8,409 bases of DNA from Syntrophaceae bacterium (GTDB lineage: Bacteria; Desulfobacterota; Syntrophia; Syntrophales; UBA5619). The position numbers were made by a program, and so were the translations under genes. Shown here piece after piece: positions 1 through 6,810 of this stretch (position 1 is its first letter; the number at the start of each line of letters is the position of its first letter). The DNA is taken from positions 1 through 8,409 of the forward strand of contig CAKKRN010000239.1 of assembly GCA_919902745.1 (NCBI GenBank). Direction: 5' to 3'. The notes below the pieces were generated by a model. The model did no database searches and was not told where the DNA came from. It saw only the letters and a program-made list of their open reading frames with translations.

Positions 1-418
1 TCCTTCCAAGGACCTTTTCCGCAATCTCGACGGACAGCTTCTGGGACTGATCGGTCAGAATCTTCCTGGCGGCAGCGATTTCTCCATCCATTTGGACACG
101 GAAATGTTCCATGATCCCCGGAAGTTCGGCCCGGACCGCATCGATGACGGTCTTGGCCTCCTCGGCGCCCTGCCCGATAATTTCGCTCTTCTGTTCGACG
201 GCTGCCGCCTTCGCCTGACGGAGCTTCTCTTCGTAGGCGGCCATCTTCTGTTCCACGCTCTCCTGGAGACGTTTGATCTCGCTTTCGGACTCCTCCAACT
301 GTTTCTTCCGCCTGTCGATCATGCCGAGGATCGGCTTGTAGAGCAGGACATTCAAAATGAAGATCAGCAGAAGGAAATTGACGATCTGAATTCCCAGGGA
401 ATAATCGAGACTGACCAC
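1..418 (-). CDS. atpF: F-type ATP synthase F0 subunit b/b' (3' end cut by window edge)
   Basis: This is the peripheral-stalk subunit of the F1F0 ATP synthase, which links membrane sector a/c to the F1 head. I read 139 codons from a GTG start at 418-416, preceded by AGGTGA at 425-430 with a 6-nt spacer. The protein begins MVSLDYSLGIQIVNFLLL, has one N-terminal membrane helix (about residues 8-26) and the family motif LYKPI (26-30), followed by a long charged, Ala/Glu/Lys/Gln-rich helix typical of the stalk dimer. It reaches AEKVLGR, the usual C-terminal motif of about 140-residue b' proteins, so only a few codons should be missing. Its short length suggests the b' form that is often followed by a second, longer b subunit; that gene would lie outside the window. 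It is separated from the upstream bactofilin gene by a terminator-like hairpin, so it probably opens the atp operon. Family identity is very likely; b versus b' is inference. Confidence 0.9.
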   Translation of the reverse strand, partial: MVSLDYSLGIQIVNFLLLIFILNVLLYKPILGMIDRRKKQLEESESEIKRLQESVEQKMAAYEEKLRQAKAAAVEQKSEIIGQGAEEAKTVIDAVRAELPGIMEHFRVQMDGEIAAARKILTDQSQKLSVEIAEKVLGR

Positions 419-447
419 GGTCTGTCACCTCTTATCGCGTGAAGAAT

Positions 448-483
448 AAAAAAGCCGCATGTAATGGAAAACATTACTTCGGC
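448..483 (-). terminator. Putative intrinsic terminator or leader hairpin between bactofilin and atpF
   Basis: Read on the minus strand, GCCG-AA-GTAATG, loop TTTTC, CATTAC-ATG-CGGC folds into an interrupted stem (4 + 6 bp) followed directly by six T residues. That is the layout of a Rho-independent terminator. The inner stem is AT-rich, so it may be weak or conditional. It lies 44 nt after the bactofilin stop and 30 nt before the atpF GTG, and would separate the rod-shape operon from the ATP synthase operon. Confidence 0.55.
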
Positions 484-501
484 AACAAATATTTCGAAGT
501 G

Positions 502-530
502 CCTCTATCTCATTCTTGGACCACTGTCAA
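502..530 (-). promoter_or_regulatory. Weak candidate promoter for atpF overlapping the bactofilin stop codon
   Basis: A perfect -35 hexamer TTGACA (525-530) overlaps the bactofilin TGA stop. At 17-nt spacing there is only a poor -10 box, TAGAGG (502-507, 3 of 6 consensus bases). If used, the transcript would start near 495 and run through the terminator-like hairpin at 448-483, which would then act as a leader attenuator. The -10 is poor, so this is a hint only. Confidence 0.25.
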
Positions 531-928
531 CATTTTTCACCGGCAGCTCTATTTTCGAGGGGAAGGGTATGGACCTCGGCATCACTGCGGATCATGTGGC
601 AGGTTCCTTCGAAAAAGGCCCCTTCTTCCACGGAGATGACGGGTGTGTTCAGGTCGCCCGTCACCTTGCCGGTTGAGTAGATGCGGATTATCTTTTTTAC
701 GTCGATCTGCCCGCGCATCTCGCCGCTCACCATGACGCTGTCCACGCGGATATCGGCCTCGATCTCGGCGCCTTCGCCGATGACCAGCGTGCCATTGCCG
801 AAAATGCTGCCCTTGAAATCGCCATCGATCCGGACCGAACCGTTGAACATCAATTTCCCGGTGAATTCAGCGCCTTTTCCCAGAAAGGCCCTGATCTCTT
901 CCTCTTCTTTTCTCTTTTTGCCAAACAT
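527..928 (-). CDS. Bactofilin (polymer-forming cytoskeletal protein, DUF583/PF04519 type)
   Basis: The 133-residue product is a bactofilin, a small protein that polymerises without nucleotide into beta-helical filaments and often scaffolds cell-wall enzymes or cell-shape factors on the inner membrane. The charged N-terminal tail MFGKKRKEEEE is followed by the repeated beta-helix core (about 16-115), with short Gly-rich turns such as FNGSVRIDGDFKGSIFGNG, VIGEGAEIEADI and VDSVMVSGEMRGQI, then a short C-terminal tail ending in Cys. Length and organisation are normal for a minimal bactofilin. The ATG at 928-926 has a GGGAGGG ribosome site about 7 nt upstream. It lies 45 nt after rodA in the same direction, so it is probably the last gene of the mre operon. 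Next to rodA and PBP2, a role in cell-wall morphogenesis is a fair inference, but the protein alone does not show its partner. Confidence 0.93.
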   Translation of the reverse strand: MFGKKRKEEEEIRAFLGKGAEFTGKLMFNGSVRIDGDFKGSIFGNGTLVIGEGAEIEADIRVDSVMVSGEMRGQIDVKKIIRIYSTGKVTGDLNTPVISVEEGAFFEGTCHMIRSDAEVHTLPLENRAAGEKC

Positions 929-961
929 CTTTTGTCCCTCCCGGATGTCGTTGAATTTCGA

Positions 962-977
962 TTTACGAAGCCGTCAT
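962..977 (-). repeat. Solitary end of the mreB-mreC miniature element at the rodA stop codon
   Basis: The 16-nt sequence ATGACGGCTTCGTAAA (minus strand) is identical to the right end of the element between mreB and mreC (5471-5486). In both places its TGA is the stop codon of the upstream gene (rodA here, mreB there). The rest of the element is absent: the sequence runs straight into the bactofilin leader. It may be a deletion remnant or a favoured site; a matching second end was not found nearby. Confidence 0.5.
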
Positions 978-2086
978 GATTGGAGAATGAACCTCCGTAC
1001 GCTGATATTCATCAGCACGCCGATGGCCGTCATCAGAACCACCATCGACGAACCGCCGTAACTCAGAAAAGGCAGCGGAATCCCGACCACCGGCAGGATT
1101 CCCAGGACCATGCCGATGTTGATGAATACCTCCCAGAAGATCAGCATGGTGATCCCGAACGCGATCAGCGCCCCCGGATAATCCCTCGAGTGGTTCATGA
1201 TCTTCAGCCCCCAAAGAATCAAGGCAAAAAACATGGCGACCAGGATCATCCCCCCCAGGAAACCCCACTCCTCCGCAAAGACCGAAAAGACGAAGTCGGT
1301 CTGCTGTTCCGGCAGGAACTTGAGCTGGGTTTGCGAGCCTTTCAAAAACCCCTTGCCGAAGACGCCCCCCGAACCCACGGCGATCATCGACTGGATGATG
1401 TGGTATCCCGATCCCAGCGGATCACGCTCGGGACCGAAGAAGGTGAGAATCCGCTCCTTCTGGTAATCCTTGAGAAAATACCAGCCGATGGGGGTCAGGA
1501 CGAGGCCCCCGGCGCCGGCGATCAACAGCGATCTCCAGTCCAGACCGACGAAGAAAACCATTGAGAGGAACAGGATGAAGAGGATCAGCCCCGTTCCCAG
1601 ATCGGGCTGTTTCAGAATGAAAAGGAACGGGATGATCACGATCGTAAAAGGGATGAGCAGTTCGGTCAGGTGATAACCCCGGCCGATCTGGTGGTGGTCA
1701 AAGTACTTGGCGAGTGCCAGGATGATCGTCAGTTTGACCAGTTCCGACGGTTGGAAGGTGAATCCGTTGATGGCGATCCAGCGCTGAGAACCTCGTGTAG
1801 CATAACCGGCGGTAAAGACGACGAGAAGAAGAACGATCGAGATACCGTAGATGATGTAGGCATGGCGGCTCAGAAAACGGTAATCGATAAAGAAAGCGAC
1901 GGCCATGCCCACCAGTCCGATGAGGATCCACTGGAGCTGCTTGATGTAGAGCGGCGTTTGCCGGAAATCTGTAAGGCTGAAGCCGGTGCTGTAGATGTTC
2001 AGCAAGCCGATACCGCTGATGATCAGGACCAGGATGAAGAGGGTCCAGTCGAAATTCAGGATAAGACGGCGGTCCAGTTTGATCAT
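974..2086 (-). CDS. rodA: RodA, SEDS-family peptidoglycan glycosyltransferase
   Basis: The 370-residue polytopic inner-membrane protein (E. coli RodA is also 370) is the glycosyltransferase of the elongasome. It polymerises lipid II into glycan strands and works as a complex with PBP2. SEDS motifs are all present: QRWI (101-104), FQPSE (111-115), KQPDLGT (159-165), a GSGG block (238-241), LPEQQTDF (258-265) with the expected catalytic Asp264, NIGM (323-326) and PLPFLSYGGSS (337-347). About ten hydrophobic segments are visible. PLPFLSYGGSS and the neighbouring PBP2 gene fit RodA rather than FtsW; no division genes are nearby. The ATG at 2086-2084 overlaps the mrdA stop as ATGA, so translation should be coupled to PBP2. 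Its TGA stop lies inside a 16-nt match to the end of the mreB-mreC element. Confidence 0.97.
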   Translation of the reverse strand: MIKLDRRLILNFDWTLFILVLIISGIGLLNIYSTGFSLTDFRQTPLYIKQLQWILIGLVGMAVAFFIDYRFLSRHAYIIYGISIVLLLVVFTAGYATRGSQRWIAINGFTFQPSELVKLTIILALAKYFDHHQIGRGYHLTELLIPFTIVIIPFLFILKQPDLGTGLILFILFLSMVFFVGLDWRSLLIAGAGGLVLTPIGWYFLKDYQKERILTFFGPERDPLGSGYHIIQSMIAVGSGGVFGKGFLKGSQTQLKFLPEQQTDFVFSVFAEEWGFLGGMILVAMFFALILWGLKIMNHSRDYPGALIAFGITMLIFWEVFINIGMVLGILPVVGIPLPFLSYGGSSMVVLMTAIGVLMNISVRRFILQS

Positions 2087-3978
2087 GGCTTCGGAATACC
2101 CCGGATCTCCGCGGCGCTCTGCGCCTGCAGCTGGCTCGGCGTCATTTTCTTCAGGGCGAAGTAGGTTTCAATAACCTTCCTGGCCACAGGGGCCGCCGCC
2201 GCCCCGCCGTGACCGGCGTGTTCCAGGATGACCGCGACAACAATTTCCGGATTCCGATAAGGCGCGAAGCAGACGAAGAGGGCATGGTCCCGGAAATTGG
2301 CCGACACACGCTTCGTCTTACGCGCCTTTGCATCCTGAGGGAGACCGATTACCTGGGAAGTGCCTGTCTTCCCACAGACGTCCTGTTCCTGTCTTTTCAG
2401 GACATACCCCGTTCCGCCCTTCTCATTGACCGCCCCCCACAGGGCCTGGTTGATGAGCGCAATGGTCTGCGGGCGGACCGGCAGGACACCCTGTTTCTCC
2501 GGCCCGTATCTCTTTACGACATGTCCGTCCGAAGATTCAAGCTGTTTTATGAGCCGGGGCCGGTAAAGGGCGCCGCCGTTGGCCAAGGCGGCATAGACGT
2601 TGGCGAGCTGGATCGGCGTGACAAGGTTGTACCCCTGGCCGATGGCGAGGGAGATGGTTTCGCCCATCTGCCAGGATTGCCGGAGACGGGAAAGCTTCCA
2701 CTGTTTCGTCGGGATCAGGCCGCCCTTTTCCCGGTTCAGGTCGATCCCCAGAGGGGCGCCGAGACCGAAGGCGCGCGCGTAGTAGGCGATCCGGTCCACG
2801 CCGAGCATCTTCCCCAGGTTGTAGAAATAGACGTCGCAGGACTCCACGATGGCGCGGTGGAGATTGACATTGCCGTGACCCTTCTCCTGCCAGCAGCGGA
2901 AGGTCCGGTCTCCCATCTTGAAGGCGCCGTTGCAGTAGAAACTCGTTTCCGGGGTGATCAGCCCTTCTTCGAGGGCGGCGGCGGCGACGACGACCTTGTA
3001 GGTCGATCCAGGCGGGTACTGTCCCGATATCGAGCGGTTCTCCATGGGATGCCGGGGATCGTTGGAAAGGCTCTCCCAGTCGTCGAAAGAGATCCCTCCG
3101 TTGAAAAGGTTCGGGTCGAAGGAGGGTGAGCTAACCAGGGCGAGCACCGCCCCGCTGCGGGGGTCCAGAACCGCAACCGCGCCCGCCCGGTTGCCGATGG
3201 CCGTCCATGCCGCCTCCTGGATCGCCGAATTAATGGTCAGGACGACATTGTCACCCGGTTCTGACTGAATCCTGCCCAGGGAACGGACCGCCTTGCCCGC
3301 CGCATTAACCTCAACCTGTTCGGCGCCGTTTTTTCCCCGGAGGTGGTCATCGAGGAATTTTTCGATGCCGAATTTACCGATCATATCGCCCGGTGCGAGA
3401 TGCAACGCGATGTTCCGATCAAGGTCTTCCCGGCTGACTTCTCCGGTGAAGCCGATGATCTGTGCGGTCATCTCCCCGTTGAGGTACTGTCGGACGGGCG
3501 TCACCTCGGTCACCACGCCGGGAAGTTCAAGGGCATGGGTTTCCACCACGGCAAGTTTTTCCATGCTGATGTTCCGTTCGAGGAGAACGGGTACGAAGGG
3601 CTTTACGCGGTCCGAGGGAGACGTAAGAGCTGGAAACTTAAGCGAACGTTCGGTGTAGAGCGCCTTGATCTTTTCGATCACCTTCCGGATATCCTTTGTT
3701 CGGTTGGGGATAAAGACGATGTCGAAGGAGGGCTGGTTGTCCACGAGAACGCGCCGGCCTTCGTCCATGATCAAGCCGCGCATCGGCTTGATTTTCCGCA
3801 GGCGAACGCTGTTGTTTTCGGAGCGCTGCCGCAGCTCGTCCCCCTTGATCACCTGCAGGTACCACAGTCGCATCACGAGAAGCGACAGTGCCACGGAGAC
3901 GATGATGAACAACATTCGGAATCTTTGTTTGAACTGACCCGGCTCATATCCGCCGAGCCGGTCGCCGATCTTCCACAT
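2083..3978 (-). CDS. mrdA: Penicillin-binding protein 2 (elongasome transpeptidase)
   Basis: This 631-residue class B PBP (E. coli PBP2 is 633) cross-links lateral-wall peptidoglycan in the periplasm together with RodA. In order it has a short cytoplasmic tail, one membrane anchor (about 22-42), a pedestal/dimerisation region (about 60-240) with the PMRGLI and IGFTGEVS blocks, and the transpeptidase domain. Catalytic motifs are complete: STYK with acyl-Ser325 and Lys328, SCD at 380-382, and KTGT at 537-540. Cys349, Cys362, His368 and Cys381 match the positions of the metal site described in PBP2 of Acinetobacter, with Cys in place of two Asp. The chosen ATG (3978-3976) has GAGG 9 nt upstream and overlaps mreD by 35 nt; starting at Met22 would cut into the anchor. 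The gene overlaps rodA by 4 nt, the usual arrangement for this enzyme pair. Confidence 0.97.
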   Translation of the reverse strand: MWKIGDRLGGYEPGQFKQRFRMLFIIVSVALSLLVMRLWYLQVIKGDELRQRSENNSVRLRKIKPMRGLIMDEGRRVLVDNQPSFDIVFIPNRTKDIRKVIEKIKALYTERSLKFPALTSPSDRVKPFVPVLLERNISMEKLAVVETHALELPGVVTEVTPVRQYLNGEMTAQIIGFTGEVSREDLDRNIALHLAPGDMIGKFGIEKFLDDHLRGKNGAEQVEVNAAGKAVRSLGRIQSEPGDNVVLTINSAIQEAAWTAIGNRAGAVAVLDPRSGAVLALVSSPSFDPNLFNGGISFDDWESLSNDPRHPMENRSISGQYPPGSTYKVVVAAAALEEGLITPETSFYCNGAFKMGDRTFRCWQEKGHGNVNLHRAIVESCDVYFYNLGKMLGVDRIAYYARAFGLGAPLGIDLNREKGGLIPTKQWKLSRLRQSWQMGETISLAIGQGYNLVTPIQLANVYAALANGGALYRPRLIKQLESSDGHVVKRYGPEKQGVLPVRPQTIALINQALWGAVNEKGGTGYVLKRQEQDVCGKTGTSQVIGLPQDAKARKTKRVSANFRDHALFVCFAPYRNPEIVVAVILEHAGHGGAAAAPVARKVIETYFALKKMTPSQLQAQSAAEIRGIPKP

Positions 3979-4456
3979 GCAGAAAAACCTCGAAACGCTG
4001 GAGCAGGATGAAGCAGAGGGGACTCAGGCACCCCACCACGACGGCCTGCGGGACGAAGATCTTCGGGATCGCATCGAGGATGTCGGCGCCGAAGACAAAA
4101 CGGTAAAAGAGAACGATCACCAGGCCTTCCAGAAGCGTGCAGAGTGCCGTAAAGGATGCGATCAGGGCCGGTTTCCCGGCGTAGATTTTTCCTCCCACGA
4201 TGTTGGAGAGATAAAAAATGAGGACATACAGAAACATGTAGAGCCCGAAAATCGCGCTGGTCAGACAATCCAAAAAGAAACCGAGCAGAAGGGAAAGGAG
4301 TCCCCCGCGGAGGGCGTCGAGATGGAATCCGAGATAGATGACGACGATGAGGGAGATCTCTATCCCGATCCAGCCGAAGGAAAACAGCTCCAGGATCGTG
4401 ATCTGGACAATCACGAGAAGAAGCAGGAGCATCGGAAGAAGAAGATAATGGATCAT
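3944..4456 (-). CDS. mreD: Rod-shape-determining membrane protein MreD
   Basis: The 170-residue, very hydrophobic protein has five to six predicted membrane segments (about 3-22, 29-47, 52-68, 70-87, 97-120, 134-153). It carries the MreD-type block LLGFFLDCLTSAIFGLYMF (57-75), with the conserved pattern of Gly, Asp and Gly on helices. MreD is the integral membrane partner of MreC and helps link cytoplasmic MreB to RodA/PBP2. Sequence conservation in this family is low, so position between mreC and mrdA weighs heavily in the call. The ATG at 4456-4454 overlaps the mreC stop as ATGA. The same frame stays open upstream inside mreC, but that part translates to Arg/Gly-rich shadow sequence and is not used. 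The 3' end overlaps mrdA by 35 nt. Confidence 0.93.
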   Translation of the reverse strand: MIHYLLLPMLLLLLVIVQITILELFSFGWIGIEISLIVVIYLGFHLDALRGGLLSLLLGFFLDCLTSAIFGLYMFLYVLIFYLSNIVGGKIYAGKPALIASFTALCTLLEGLVIVLFYRFVFGADILDAIPKIFVPQAVVVGCLSPLCFILLQRFEVFLHVEDRRPARRI

Positions 4457-5280
4457 TTTCCGGCCCCCGCTTCCGGAATCAGGGCCAGAACCTCCTCGAG
4501 CTTTCCGAAATCGACGGCAGGCGCCACGTCGATTTTCTGAAAAAGGCCTTCCCCTTTTCGCGAAACTCCGGTGACGACGCCGAGCAGCAGCCCTTTGGGA
4601 AACACCCCGGCCAGGCCGGAGGAGAGAACCAGATCTCCCGGCAGGACCTCCTCCACCCGGGAGATGTATTTCAGGTTGCAACCTGCCGATCCGGCGCCCT
4701 GGAGAATCCCCTGGGCTCGGCTCCGCTGAATCAGTCCGTCGATATTGCTGTTTCCATCAACAAGAAGCAGAACCTGAGAGGCATGCCAGGCGGTTTCGAT
4801 GATCCGTCCCACGACCCCTTGCTCGGACAGCACCGGAAATCCAACCCGCATCCCGTCGGCGGTTCCCTTGTCGATCAGGATCGTCTTGAACAGGGAGGCG
4901 CGGCTGCGGTCGACTACTCTTGCGGCCACGACCCGGTTTGACAGGCCATCCTTGAGGTTGAGGAGTTTTCGAAGGCGCATCCCCTCGATGTACCCCTCGC
5001 GGTAATGGTTGATCTGTTCGCTCAGGACGGCGTTCCCATGCCGGAGCCGTCTGTTCTCATCCTCCATGCCGACGAGGAAGAGATACCGTTTCCAGGAGTC
5101 GTGCAGCCCCTTGAGTGAAACGTTTACGGCATCTTCCACGGGGGCTGCCGCCTCCAGGACAATCTTCCGAAGGAATCCGGTTTCGGACAACCGGGACGCG
5201 CTGTAGGAGATGACGGCCAGAGAGATGATCAGCAGAACCGCTGCCACGACGGGGGGGTGGTATTTATGGGGGATCAGCAT
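4453..5280 (-). CDS. mreC: Rod-shape-determining protein MreC
   Basis: MreC is a bitopic inner-membrane protein whose periplasmic part binds and activates PBP2. The 275-residue product has a short cytoplasmic N-terminus, one membrane helix (about 9-27), a charged helical/coiled-coil stretch (about 70-110) and the double beta-barrel domain (about 115-270). It shows the family blocks ARVVDRS, GFPVLSEQGVVGRI, LLLVDGNSNIDG and VLPGDLVLSSGLAGVFPKG. The start is fixed: an in-frame TGA lies two codons before the ATG at 5280-5278. The ATG has almost no ribosome site (only GAG nearby), unlike its neighbours. A 9-codon ORF with a better site ends across this start, so coupling is possible. The roughly 200-nt gap to mreB is filled mainly by an inserted miniature element. 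Confidence 0.96.
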   Translation of the reverse strand: MLIPHKYHPPVVAAVLLIISLAVISYSASRLSETGFLRKIVLEAAAPVEDAVNVSLKGLHDSWKRYLFLVGMEDENRRLRHGNAVLSEQINHYREGYIEGMRLRKLLNLKDGLSNRVVAARVVDRSRASLFKTILIDKGTADGMRVGFPVLSEQGVVGRIIETAWHASQVLLLVDGNSNIDGLIQRSRAQGILQGAGSAGCNLKYISRVEEVLPGDLVLSSGLAGVFPKGLLLGVVTGVSRKGEGLFQKIDVAPAVDFGKLEEVLALIPEAGAGK

Positions 5281-5303
5281 TTCTCAGTCAACAAGCACTT
5301 CAT
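5274..5303 (-). CDS. Possible 9-codon leader ORF overlapping the mreC start
   Basis: ATG at 5303-5301 is preceded by the purine-rich ribosome site GGTGGAAGGGCG and encodes MKCLLTEKC. Its TGA (5276-5274) lies just inside mreC, whose ATG is 5280-5278. Ribosomes ending here could restart at mreC, which lacks a clear site of its own. Such a small ORF could also be chance; only the spacing and ribosome site support it. Confidence 0.3.
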   Translation of the reverse strand: MKCLLTEKC

Positions 5304-5317
5304 CGCCCTTCCACCTA

Positions 5318-6667
<1,350 letters not shown>

Positions 6668-6737
6668 TTACTAAGCCTCGCATAAACGAAGGATCTTTTC
6701 CGGGGGCGTGGTGCAACGGGGTGTGGTGCGAAGCCAA

Positions 6738-6764
6738 GGGGACACCTTGCCGCAAGGTGTCCCC
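6738..6764. repeat. 12-bp perfect palindrome upstream of ppiD
   Basis: GGGGACACCTTG - CCG - CAAGGTGTCCCC is a perfect 12-bp stem with a 3-nt spacer. Each arm also contains a smaller inverted repeat (CAAGG...CCTTG). No T-run follows on either strand, so it is not a normal terminator. It occupies the place where a -35 box for the TATAAT at 6779 would be expected, so it may be an operator or an extragenic palindromic (REP-like) repeat. Confidence 0.6.
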
Positions 6765-6778
6765 AAGTGGATTTCTTA

Positions 6779-6784
6779 TATAAT
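6779..6784 (+). promoter_or_regulatory. Candidate -10 box for ppiD
   Basis: A perfect TATAAT lies about 27 nt before the ppiD ATG, in a local AT-rich stretch. No -35 hexamer is visible at 16-18 nt spacing; that place is taken by the right arm of the palindrome at 6738-6764. There is also no TGn extended -10. If used, the leader would be about 20 nt and include the GGGGGAAG ribosome-site region (6798-6805). An activator-dependent or weak promoter is possible. Confidence 0.4.
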
Positions 6785-6810
6785 ATTCATAAATTACGGG
6801 GGAAGAAGTA

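Noticed and set aside
2209..3129. 306-codon plus-strand ORF opposite mrdA
   Set aside because: It is a shadow of the GC-rich PBP2 codons on the opposite strand, with no recognisable domain and no promoter or ribosome site.
4457..4681. 75-codon upstream extension of mreD inside mreC
   Set aside because: It is Arg/Gly-rich out-of-frame mreC sequence with no family similarity; the ATG at 4456 overlaps the mreC stop in the usual ATGA form.
6738..6764. Palindrome as an intrinsic terminator
   Set aside because: No T-run follows the stem on either strand, and it lies between two divergent gene starts where no transcript needs to end.
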